A stretch of 20,659 nt of DNA, from the NCBI GenBank assembly GCA_946407715.1, contig CAMJPH010000038.1, positions 1 through 20,659 of the forward strand. Reading direction: 5' to 3'. Source of the DNA: an uncultured Bacteroidales bacterium. GTDB lineage: Bacteria > Bacteroidota > Bacteroidia > Bacteroidales > WCHB1-69. Under the pieces are notes generated by a model that was given only the letters and a program-made list of their open reading frames with translations, had not been told where the DNA came from and did no database searches. This document shows, piece by piece, positions 13,488-20,659 of the stretch. Positions within the stretch are counted from its first letter, which is position 1; each line of letters starts with the position of its first letter. A program made the position numbers and the translations under genes.

Positions 13488-14441
13488 TTATTTACGACTA
13501 ATAGCCTTTTTGCAGGCCTCTATGATATGTTCTTTGTCTAAACCGAAATGCGCCATCAGCTCTTCGGGGGTTCCGCTTTCGCCGAAGTGGTCGTTTACGC
13601 CGATCATTTCAACGGGGGCAGGGAAATTGCGGCTGAGGCATTGGCATACGGAGTCGCCCATGCCGCCGTTGAGGAAATGCTCTTCGGCGGTGACGGCGCA
13701 ACCCGTCTTGCGGACGCTGTTCAGGATAGCCTCTTCGTCTAACGGCTTGATAGTGGCGATGTTGATGATTTCGGCGTTGATTCCTTGTTCGCGCAGCATG
13801 TCAGCGGCTTGCAGGGCTGGGAACACCAAATGTCCGGTGGCGAAAATGGTTACGTCCGAGCCTTCCTGCATGACTTCGGCCTTCCCGATGACGAACGGTT
13901 TGTTCTCCTCTGTGAAGTTGGGGACAGCGGGTCTTCCGAAACGGATATAGACGGGACCAACGTATTCAGCCGCCGCAATGGTCGCCATCTTGGTTTGGTT
14001 GTAGTCGCACGGGTTGATAACCACCATGTTGGGAAGCATTTTCATCAGTCCGAGGTCCTCCATCATCTGGTGCGTGGCACCGTCTTCGCCCACGGTGATA
14101 CCTGCGTGCGAGGCTCCGATTTTGACATTCAGGTTTGAATAGGCCACTGTCATGCGGATTTGGTCATACACGCGACCGGAAATGAATCCGGCGAACGCGC
14201 TGGCGAACGGGACCTTGCCGCTCAACGCCAAACCTGCGGAAATGCCGATCATGTTGGCCTCCGCGATGCCGCATTGGATGAAACGCTCCGGATGAGCCGC
14301 TTTGAAATCGCCCATCTTCACGCTGCCCGTGACATCTGCCGTGAGTGCGAATATGTTATCGTTCTTTTCGGCCGCTTCCAGCAAGCCGGCTCCAAACCCT
14401 GAACGGGTGTCTTTCATTGCATATTTTTCAATATTCTCCAT
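13488..14441 (-). CDS. Transketolase C-terminal subunit (split form)
   Basis: The 317-residue protein carries the pyrimidine-binding (about 7-170) and C-terminal (about 185-305) domains of transketolase. The thiamine-diphosphate-activating glutamate is E61 in CGIAEANMIG, and GASHAGITVGEDGATHQ and GPVYIRFGRPAVP follow. There is no N-terminal, pyrophosphate-binding half, and none is encoded next to it. Split transketolases usually have both halves in tandem, so the partner must be elsewhere or the locus has been rearranged. The pentose-phosphate pathway is the usual role. A related possibility is another split TPP-dependent ketolase, such as an apulose-type enzyme. A -7 box lies just upstream, shared back to back with the divergent outer-membrane gene. 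Confidence 0.9.
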   Translation of the reverse strand: MENIEKYAMKDTRSGFGAGLLEAAEKNDNIFALTADVTGSVKMGDFKAAHPERFIQCGIAEANMIGISAGLALSGKVPFASAFAGFISGRVYDQIRMTVAYSNLNVKIGASHAGITVGEDGATHQMMEDLGLMKMLPNMVVINPCDYNQTKMATIAAAEYVGPVYIRFGRPAVPNFTEENKPFVIGKAEVMQEGSDVTIFATGHLVFPALQAADMLREQGINAEIINIATIKPLDEEAILNSVRKTGCAVTAEEHFLNGGMGDSVCQCLSRNFPAPVEMIGVNDHFGESGTPEELMAHFGLDKEHIIEACKKAISRK

Positions 14442-14457
14442 GCCAAAAAATTTGCTG

Positions 14458-14465
14458 CAAAAATA
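14458..14465 (-). promoter_or_regulatory. -7 box for the transketolase gene
   Basis: On the minus strand this reads TATTTTTG, a perfect TAnnTTTG, 16 bp before the ATG at 14441. The predicted leader is very short (about 10 nt). It faces away from the plus-strand box at 14487-14494, forming a compact divergent promoter region. Confidence 0.5.
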
Positions 14466-14486
14466 CGAAATTTGAGAAAAGAGAGT

Positions 14487-14494
14487 TATCTTTG
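14487..14494 (+). promoter_or_regulatory. -7 box for the large outer-membrane protein gene
   Basis: TATCTTTG is a perfect -7 box 26 bp upstream of the GTG at 14521. A second octamer TATTTTTG (14513-14520) overlaps the possible TTG start and is too close to serve this gene unless translation starts further in. Confidence 0.5.
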
Positions 14495-14520
14495 CCGCAT
14501 TTATTTGTCAGATATTTTTG

Positions 14521-17500
14521 GTGAAAAAAAAACTGCTCGTCATACTGGCCCTTCTCGGTTTTCTTTGCTGCAATAATGTCACTGCGCAGGAGAATCCCAT
14601 ATTTCGGATCCGGCATTTCTCAGCGGATTCGATGAGTTTGCGCATTGATACATGCTCCATTATCCCGAACACGTTCCAGGTTCAGGAGCTGCAACGTTCT
14701 CAATACCGTCTTGACCCGCTGACCGCCACCTTCTATCTGCTGGATTCCTCTCTTTTGGGCAAACGGATTTTTGTGCAGTACAAGGTTTACCCGACAGACC
14801 TGTCCCTTCCCGTGGCGCACAAGTTCTCCCGTGACATCGAACCGAGGCACTACCATCACCAGACCGCCGATTACTCCCTTCCTTCTTTGAAAAATGTGTT
14901 GAATGACAATGAATTATATACAAATGGAGCAATTTCACGCGGCGTGACGGTGGGCACAAATCAGGATCTTGTCCTTAATTCCGCCCTTAACCTCCAGATT
15001 ACTGGTAAATTGTCTGACGATGTAGAAATTATGGCCTCTGTTTCCGATAAGAATATCCCGATTCAGCCGGAAGGTAACACCCAAACCCTACAGGATATCA
15101 GCAGTGTGTTTATTGCCTTGAAAATAAAGGAGTTTGCGACTGTTAATGCGGGCGATGTGGTGTTTAGTCTCCGTGATGACCGTTTTTTGCGGGTCTCGCG
15201 GAACATCTTGGGTTTGGATGCCAGAGTGACATCCCAACCGAAACAAAACCTGAAGATGACTAACCAAGCAGGCGGTGGTATGGCGAAAGGACGGTTCGCC
15301 CGCCAGCATCTAACCGTGCAGAATGGGGTACAGGGACCCTACAAACTCTATGGTGCTGACGGGGAAATCTCTATCGTTATGGTGGCAGGTTCGGAGAGGG
15401 TTTACGTTGACGGACAGTTACTTACACGTGGTGCAGACCATGACTATGTGGTGGATTACAACACAGCGGAGATTACCTTCACCCCTCAAATGCTGGTCTC
15501 TGTTGAAAAGCGAATCATTGTAGAGTTTGAATATACCAATCGTCACTACTCGCGATATAACCTCTTTACTCATAATGAAATAGAAATAGAAGGAAAACTT
15601 CCGCTCAAGTTGTACGTTAATTTTTTCCATGAGCAGGATTTGAAAAACCAATCAATTCAACCTGAACTGACGAATGAAAACAAACGCTTCCTTGCCCTTA
15701 TGGGAGATGCTGCCACAACCGCTTATTTCCCCGTTGTTGACACTGCCGTTTTTTCTCCGGATAGGGTTTTGTATGAAAAAATAGATACAAATTACAACAA
15801 TATTATATATACAATATATATATATTCTATAAATTCTAACACAACATTATATAATCCGTCGTTTAGCTATATGGGTACGCATAAGGGCAATTACAGATTG
15901 GCGAGCAGCACGGCTAATGGTCGTGTTTTTGAATGGGTTGCGCCGGAAGACGGCATCCCGCAAGGCGAGTATGAGCCAGTTTTGATGCTTACGGCTCCGA
16001 TTTCCCAACAAATGGTATCGATTGGACTGGATTTCTCCGCCCGAAAAAATACCCGGATCCAGTCGGAATTTGCCTTGTCTCATTACGACCAAAACACTTT
16101 CTCTAAGAAAGACAGAGATGATGATGTTGGATTTTCTTATAGCCTGAATGTCAGTGATATAGAAACGTTGCGTTCCACGCGGGATTCGTTGCCATGGCTT
16201 CTGACGAGCCAACTTAAGGTGCAGTTTGTGCATAAGAACTTTACGCCATTTGAGTCGTTCCGTGATGTGGAGTTCGCCCGACAGTATAACCTTTCGTCAG
16301 ATTATTCCATGAACAACTCCGACTGGCTGATAGATGCTGGAATTGCTCTGACAAAACAGAATCGGCACCAGTTGTTTTATCATGCAAACTTTTTTGACAG
16401 GCTTGACGATGTGTTTGCTTTGCGGAACGAGCTGACAACTGCCGACAAGTGGAAAAATTGGCGACTGAAAACACGAACGAGCTATCTCCTCACTAAAGAC
16501 TCCATCCAAAGAAGTCGTTATTTAGTGTCGTCTGTTTTTCTTACAAAAAGTTGGAAAAATCTCACTGTTGGGGTTGACAACCTGTTGGAACATAATGTTT
16601 TCAAGGATGCAGTGCGACAATCGTTAAGACTTAACAGTTTTGCTTTCAATGAGTTGAACGCTACAATAGGAGGTGCGGAGAATATGAAACACCAGTTTCT
16701 GCTTGCGTACAAGAACCGTGTGGAGTTCACTCCTGACACGCAGATACTGTACACTCATCTGCTGATTCATGAGGTGAAGGCGCAATATCGTTTCGCCCAG
16801 ATCCGGAACCAGAGTTTCGCATTGAACGCTACTTACCGTCATCAGTCACTGATGGATTCTGTCCGTAGTGCGGAACACTATTTCGTCGGGGATGTCCGAT
16901 ATACGGGGCGGTTTCTCAAGAACGTGTTGACGGTCAATTTGTATTACGAGACAGGTAGCGGAATGGAACTTAAGAAGACGTTCACGTACATCAAGGTGGC
17001 GGCAGGGCAGGGGACGCATGTTTGGAAAGATTACAATAGCAACGGCATTGAGGAACTTGACGAGTTTGAAATCGCTCTTTTCCCTGATGAGGCCGAGTAC
17101 ATCAAAGTTTGGATTGCCGGCACGGACTATGTCAACGTCTATGAGAGCCAATGGACCCAGAGTGTGCAGCTGCGTCCGGCTGCTGCTTGGGGAAGCAAAA
17201 AAGGATTCCGAAAGTTCATTTCAAGATTTCAGGATGTGCTTGCTTTGAATACTTCGCTGAAGCATAAGTCTATGATGTTCAATCCGTTCCCTTGCAATAT
17301 TGAGGATACGAATCTCATTGCCGATCGCTTTAACCTGACCAACACCTTTTCGTTTAACAACAGCAATGACAAGTTCGCTTTTGATTTTATTGTCCAAAAG
17401 ACGGAAAACACTCAGTTCTTGTATTATGGATTGGAATGCAATCGTGTTGGGATGCAAGAAGTTGTGCTTAAAAGCACTCCGATTGAGCTGCTGTATTTGC

Positions 17501-17964
17501 AAACCTCGTTTCAACACAGGAAAACGCAGAACATTTCAACCTGTTTTGCTTCACGGCAGTATTTAGTGGAGGCATATTCTGCAGATGCCCTCGTCCAGCT
17601 GCAATACCGAAACAAATTAACAGGTTCTTTGTCCGGACAATATGTAAACAAAAGGAATCTTCAGGACAAGGAATATGTGCGCAAGTATCGTTTTGAGACA
17701 TTGTGGATGTACCGATGGTTAAATAAAGGAACTGTTTCTTTGTCAGCCGAGTATGTGCTAATGAAAGGAGAAGTTGGGGAAAGTTCCGCTGTGACCTACT
17801 TCCTCTTGGAAGGACTTTCTTTGGGCAGGAATTTGCTTTGGACAGTGAATTGCCAAGTGTCTGTCAGCCAGTTTCTTCAGTTGGTGTTACAATATCAGGG
17901 TCGTGCTATGCAGAACCATGCGGTGATACACACGGGTTCCATCACGTTGAATGCTTTGTTTTAG
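14521..17964 (+). CDS. Large uncharacterised outer-membrane protein
   Basis: The protein is about 1147 residues. The frame has no ATG near its start. It opens with TTG (14518) and GTG (14521), and the GTG gives a good signal peptide (VKKKLLVILALLGFLCCNNV, then TAQ). Residues about 120-200 have the pattern GAISRGVTVGTNQDLVLNSA, then NIPIQPEGNTQTLQDIS, which recurs in large Bacteroidota surface proteins and recalls SprA-like repeats. The remainder is rich in alternating beta strands with aromatic ends and finishes in phenylalanine, as outer-membrane barrels do. The gene precedes porP and porK in the same orientation, separated by 290 bp with its own promoter. A link to type IX secretion or surface assembly is plausible but unproven. 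A very AT-rich stretch (about 15780-15860) encodes an Asn/Tyr/Ile-rich loop. Confidence 0.65.
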   Translation: MKKKLLVILALLGFLCCNNVTAQENPIFRIRHFSADSMSLRIDTCSIIPNTFQVQELQRSQYRLDPLTATFYLLDSSLLGKRIFVQYKVYPTDLSLPVAHKFSRDIEPRHYHHQTADYSLPSLKNVLNDNELYTNGAISRGVTVGTNQDLVLNSALNLQITGKLSDDVEIMASVSDKNIPIQPEGNTQTLQDISSVFIALKIKEFATVNAGDVVFSLRDDRFLRVSRNILGLDARVTSQPKQNLKMTNQAGGGMAKGRFARQHLTVQNGVQGPYKLYGADGEISIVMVAGSERVYVDGQLLTRGADHDYVVDYNTAEITFTPQMLVSVEKRIIVEFEYTNRHYSRYNLFTHNEIEIEGKLPLKLYVNFFHEQDLKNQSIQPELTNENKRFLALMGDAATTAYFPVVDTAVFSPDRVLYEKIDTNYNNIIYTIYIYSINSNTTLYNPSFSYMGTHKGNYRLASSTANGRVFEWVAPEDGIPQGEYEPVLMLTAPISQQMVSIGLDFSARKNTRIQSEFALSHYDQNTFSKKDRDDDVGFSYSLNVSDIETLRSTRDSLPWLLTSQLKVQFVHKNFTPFESFRDVEFARQYNLSSDYSMNNSDWLIDAGIALTKQNRHQLFYHANFFDRLDDVFALRNELTTADKWKNWRLKTRTSYLLTKDSIQRSRYLVSSVFLTKSWKNLTVGVDNLLEHNVFKDAVRQSLRLNSFAFNELNATIGGAENMKHQFLLAYKNRVEFTPDTQILYTHLLIHEVKAQYRFAQIRNQSFALNATYRHQSLMDSVRSAEHYFVGDVRYTGRFLKNVLTVNLYYETGSGMELKKTFTYIKVAAGQGTHVWKDYNSNGIEELDEFEIALFPDEAEYIKVWIAGTDYVNVYESQWTQSVQLRPAAAWGSKKGFRKFISRFQDVLALNTSLKHKSMMFNPFPCNIEDTNLIADRFNLTNTFSFNNSNDKFAFDFIVQKTENTQFLYYGLECNRVGMQEVVLKSTPIELLYLQTSFQHRKTQNISTCFASRQYLVEAYSADALVQLQYRNKLTGSLSGQYVNKRNLQDKEYVRKYRFETLWMYRWLNKGTVSLSAEYVLMKGEVGESSAVTYFLLEGLSLGRNLLWTVNCQVSVSQFLQLVLQYQGRAMQNHAVIHTGSITLNALF

Positions 17965-18095
17965 TCAAATAATTGAAATTCAGATTGCTGTAGCTGTTTT
18001 GATTTGTAAATGTCTGATATTAAGTTGTTTGTTTGTTCGGTTGGTAATTATTCAAGGAAAATTGAAAAATCGGGGAAACAAATCAAAAAATATGT

Positions 18096-18103
18096 TATTT
18101 TTG
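18096..18103 (+). promoter_or_regulatory. -7 box of the porP-porK operon
   Basis: TATTTTTG lies 151 bp upstream of porP. With transcription starting near 18110, the mRNA leader would be about 145 nt, unusually long for this window, and contains a short open frame. The rest of the 17965-18254 gap is AT-rich, and no hairpin terminator was recognised after the upstream gene. Confidence 0.5.
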
Positions 18104-18163
18104 TCACTTCAAAAAATTAGGCTTATAGTGTATTGTGTAACTTTTTGAATAGAGGAATCGTAT

Positions 18164-18253
18164 ATGATAGGAAAATGTGAAATTCTAAAGCATTTAGAGT
18201 TGCATAATGCATTGACAATTAAAAAGTTAGTGTATAAAACAATTCGATTGTGA
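18164..18253 (+). CDS. Possible 29-codon leader ORF before porP
   Basis: An ATG at 18164 opens 29 codons that end in TGA at 18251-18253, one base before the porP ATG. AGAGGAA (18151-18157) lies about 6 nt upstream as a Shine-Dalgarno-like sequence, which is rare in this genome. The peptide (MIGKCEILKHLELHNALTIK, then nine more residues) has no recognised domain. It may be a translated leader coupled to porP, or chance. Confidence 0.25.
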   Translation: MIGKCEILKHLELHNALTIKKLVYKTIRL

Positions 18254-18254
18254 T

Positions 18255-19307
18255 ATGAAGAAACGTGTGCAAAAAATTGGTTTGTTGGTGCTAATGGCAA
18301 TGCTTGTCACAGTGACAGGTTTTGCGCAAGATGACGCACAATTCACCTTTTTCCCGTGGGTGACCTCTTATTATAATGCCGGCGGAATAGGTGAGCAGCA
18401 TAACACGTTGTGCTTTACTGCGGATTACAACAACAAATATTTAGGATGGGGGGACGCTTCTTCATCAAGTACGACAATCAACAACGATTCTCTTTTCCGT
18501 TCTGCACCGCAGGATTTTCTTTTCAGTATTGAATCTTATTTGAAAAAATTACATGGATCATTGGGCGTCACCTTGATTCATGACAGGATTGGCATTTACA
18601 GCAACACGGGAATCAAAATAGGTTATGCGTACAAGCTTCGGCTTGGTGGTGGTCATTTGGGTATAGGAGCGCAGGTGTCGTTGTATAATCAGGCCATAAA
18701 ACCGGATCAGTTATCCCCAATTCAAGATGGTGATAATGTCATAGATCGCCTGTCTGAATCCACGTTGGATTTGGATTTCAACTTTGGTGTGTTGTATAAA
18801 GCTGACCAATGGTATGTGGGCGCGGGATGGACACAGATAGCAGCTTTGTTCGACAAAAATCAGGTGCTTCGAGTCTCTGGCGAATATGGCCCAACTCGTT
18901 CCTCTCAGTTGTATGTACACGGTGGTTACACGTGGGTGTTGCCGTTCAACCCCAATTGGGAACTGATTCCGCAGGCTTTGGTGAAGACCGATTTCAAGAC
19001 TTTCCAATGGGAAGTGCTCGCATTGGCACGTTACAACGGTGTTTACTGGGGTGGTCTCGGCTATCGTTTCCAAGATGCCGTATCGCTCGCTTTCGGTGCC
19101 CGCCCTTTCTACAACTCCTCCAACATTTATCTTAAAGGACTTGATCTTGGTGTCTCGTATAGTTTCACGACCAACTCTTTGGCTTACAAAAGACATCGCA
19201 GCTTCGGTGATGTGGAAGTCGTAGTTCGCTATTGCTTTGACATTTACAAGCCTGAGGTGTTCTCGGGATACGGAAATTCACGTTATATTTATAAGAACAG
19301 ATACTAA
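18255..19307 (+). CDS. porP: PorP/SprF-family T9SS outer-membrane protein
   Basis: The 350-residue protein has a signal peptide (MKKRVQKIGLLVLMAMLVTV, cleavage after FAQ). Beta-strand-rich sequence follows, with PorP/SprF features: an early asparagine/glycine turn (SYYNAGGIGEQHNTLCF), repeated G-x-G strands (GGGHLGIGAQVSLYNQ, YWGGLGYRFQDAVSLAFGA) and a C-terminal KPEVFSGYGNSRYIYKNRY. PorP is an outer-membrane component of the type IX secretion system, the Bacteroidota machine that exports proteins with CTD signals. The assignment is strengthened by the PorK/GldK-like lipoprotein gene 46 bp downstream, the standard porP-porK order. A long 5' leader precedes it. Paralogues of SprF exist in Bacteroidota, so context matters for the name. 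Confidence 0.87.
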   Translation: MKKRVQKIGLLVLMAMLVTVTGFAQDDAQFTFFPWVTSYYNAGGIGEQHNTLCFTADYNNKYLGWGDASSSSTTINNDSLFRSAPQDFLFSIESYLKKLHGSLGVTLIHDRIGIYSNTGIKIGYAYKLRLGGGHLGIGAQVSLYNQAIKPDQLSPIQDGDNVIDRLSESTLDLDFNFGVLYKADQWYVGAGWTQIAALFDKNQVLRVSGEYGPTRSSQLYVHGGYTWVLPFNPNWELIPQALVKTDFKTFQWEVLALARYNGVYWGGLGYRFQDAVSLAFGARPFYNSSNIYLKGLDLGVSYSFTTNSLAYKRHRSFGDVEVVVRYCFDIYKPEVFSGYGNSRYIYKNRY

Positions 19308-19353
19308 AAATAAACATTCGAACGTTAATAACTGAAATTTAAAAAGAACAAAT

Positions 19354-20659
19354 ATGAAACGGGTAATCATTTTACTTGCAGCGGCATTTGTGTTGATGGT
19401 GTCGTGTAAAAACGGCGGCGACGGACAACTTGTCGGCGTTAAGGACCGTCCTGACTTCCTCGATTTGGAACCTTACGGGATGGTTTACGTCCCAACCGGC
19501 CATTATGTGATGGGCGGCGGGGATCAGGATGTCCCCTTCGCACTTACCCAGCAGTCAAAAAATGTGACTGTTGGAGCTTTTTGGATGGACGAAACGGAAA
19601 TCACCAACAACGAGTATCGTCAGTTCGTATATTGGGTGCGCGATTCCATTGCACACACACTTCTCGGTGATGCCGAAATCACGGACGAAGAAAAATTCGG
19701 ACATTACTTGAAATACGATAGAGGTGAGAATGAAGGCGAGATTATTGAGCCGAAATTGATTAACTGGAAAGAAAAAATTCCCTGGGATTCTGAAAATGAG
19801 GAAGTTCAAGCAGCCTTGTCGCCCTTGTTCAAAAAAGTGAATACTCGTTACTATCATTATGGAGCCAACCAGATTAACTCCTCAATGCTCAACTATGAGT
19901 ATTGGTGGATTGACTACCGCAATTACCGCGATCCCAAAAATCCGGACAATTTCGGGGCTTCCTACAAGGAGTTTGACAAGGAAGGCGATGATCTTGGCGG
20001 CCTCTATGCTAATCGTCCCAGCAGTATGGGCAACGGCTGGCAGCGTTTCATCAAGCATGAAATAGTTAATATATATCCTGATACATTATGCTGGGCGCAC
20101 GATTTCGTGTATTCGTACAACGAACCCATGTTGATGAACTATTTCAACAACCCGCAATACGACAATTATCCGGTCGTGGGTGTCAGTTGGCGGCAGGCCA
20201 AGGCGTTCTCCAGCTGGAGAACACAGCTTCGCATGTCGTGGTTGGCCGGCAAGGAGTACGCATTCGAACAGGAGTTCCGTCTGCCCTTGGAGGCAGAGTG
20301 GGAATGGGCGGCGCGCGGCGGCAACCCGTTGGTTCCCTATCCTTGGGGCGGGCCATACACCACGAACAGGAATGGCTGTTTCTTGAGCAACTTCAAACCA
20401 CAGCGTGGTAACTATATCGCTGACGATAACTTCTACCCAGGTATTGTGGCCCACTACCATCCTAATGACTGGGGCTTGTTCGACATGAGCGGCAATGTGG
20501 CTGAATGGTGCGAGGATGCCTTCGATGAGGCTGCCACCAATTTCACTCATGACATGAATCCGTCATACGTCTATTATGCCACGAAAGACGATTCTCCTGT
20601 GAAAAAGAGAAAAGTGATCCGTGGCGGTTCCTGGAAGGATGTCAGCTATTTCACCACCG
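19354..20659 (+). CDS. porK: PorK/GldK T9SS lipoprotein (partial, 3' end missing)
   Basis: The gene runs off the right edge, and 435 codons are visible. The N-terminus is a lipoprotein signal with lipobox LMVSC (C18). The body belongs to the formylglycine-generating-enzyme/sulfatase-modifying fold (from about residue 38): YVPTGHYVMGGG, FWMDETEITNNEYRQFVYWV, NYPVVGVSWRQAKAFSSWR, FRLPLEAEWEWAARGG, WGLFDMSGNVAEWCED and VIRGGSWKD. In PorK/GldK this fold is structural. It forms the periplasmic ring of the type IX secretion system together with PorN, so catalysis is not expected. It follows porP and would normally be followed by porL, porM and porN. As a lipoprotein it would need Lnt-type maturation, which this window also encodes. 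Confidence 0.92.
   Translation, partial: MKRVIILLAAAFVLMVSCKNGGDGQLVGVKDRPDFLDLEPYGMVYVPTGHYVMGGGDQDVPFALTQQSKNVTVGAFWMDETEITNNEYRQFVYWVRDSIAHTLLGDAEITDEEKFGHYLKYDRGENEGEIIEPKLINWKEKIPWDSENEEVQAALSPLFKKVNTRYYHYGANQINSSMLNYEYWWIDYRNYRDPKNPDNFGASYKEFDKEGDDLGGLYANRPSSMGNGWQRFIKHEIVNIYPDTLCWAHDFVYSYNEPMLMNYFNNPQYDNYPVVGVSWRQAKAFSSWRTQLRMSWLAGKEYAFEQEFRLPLEAEWEWAARGGNPLVPYPWGGPYTTNRNGCFLSNFKPQRGNYIADDNFYPGIVAHYHPNDWGLFDMSGNVAEWCEDAFDEAATNFTHDMNPSYVYYATKDDSPVKKRKVIRGGSWKDVSYFTT

Noticed and set aside
15780..15860. Very AT-rich tract inside the large outer-membrane gene as a possible insertion
   Set aside because: The reading frame stays open, and the encoded Asn/Tyr/Ile-rich stretch fits a loop between strands. 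There are no repeat ends.

Overview
The window looks like a chromosomal segment of a Bacteroidota (probably Bacteroidales) bacterium. The main reasons are the recurring -7 promoter box TAnnTTTG, seen eight times as TATTTTTG or TATCTTTG, the near absence of Shine-Dalgarno sequences, and the type IX secretion genes porP and porK at the right end. No rRNA, tRNA, CRISPR array or complete insertion sequence was seen.

Layout. 1-1460: a heptanucleotide tandem repeat, an SPFH/band-7 membrane protein, a strong mobile-type hairpin and a small ribbon-helix-helix protein. 1464-7089: envelope genes, namely DsbD (thiol:disulfide interchange), Lnt (apolipoprotein N-acyltransferase) and a secreted MuiA-like DUF4140/DUF4139 protein, with a GC-rich double hairpin between dsbD and lnt. 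7090-7890: a GxxExxY PD-(D/E)XK nuclease-like gene lying between imperfect 26-bp inverted repeats built from GCGAATT units. This may be a small mobile or captured module. 7958-10302: an ADP-ribose/NAD-flavoured locus. It has twin palindromic operators 50 bp apart, an NrtR-type Nudix regulator with an intact Nudix box, a protein fusing a VWA domain with a macro-like A1S_2505-type domain, and a 37-codon fragment that looks like the C-terminus of a deleted ADP-ribosylglycohydrolase gene. A bidirectional terminator closes the locus.

10307-14441 is all on the minus strand. It holds an enoyl-CoA hydratase plus 3-hydroxybutyryl-CoA dehydrogenase pair (C4 acyl-CoA metabolism), a three-gene envelope-stress-like cassette (ECF sigma factor, short single-TM protein, Spy/CpxP-like periplasmic protein) and a stand-alone C-terminal half of transketolase. 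14487-20659 is on the plus strand. It holds a large uncharacterised outer-membrane protein with a GTG/TTG start, then PorP/SprF and PorK/GldK, the first genes of the T9SS core cluster. porL, porM and porN would be expected beyond the right edge.

Most promising for novelty are the operator-NrtR-VWA/macro-like locus with its decayed glycohydrolase remnant (7958-10271) and the inverted-repeat-bounded GxxExxY module (7115-7886). Family assignments come from motif recognition by eye. No database search was run.
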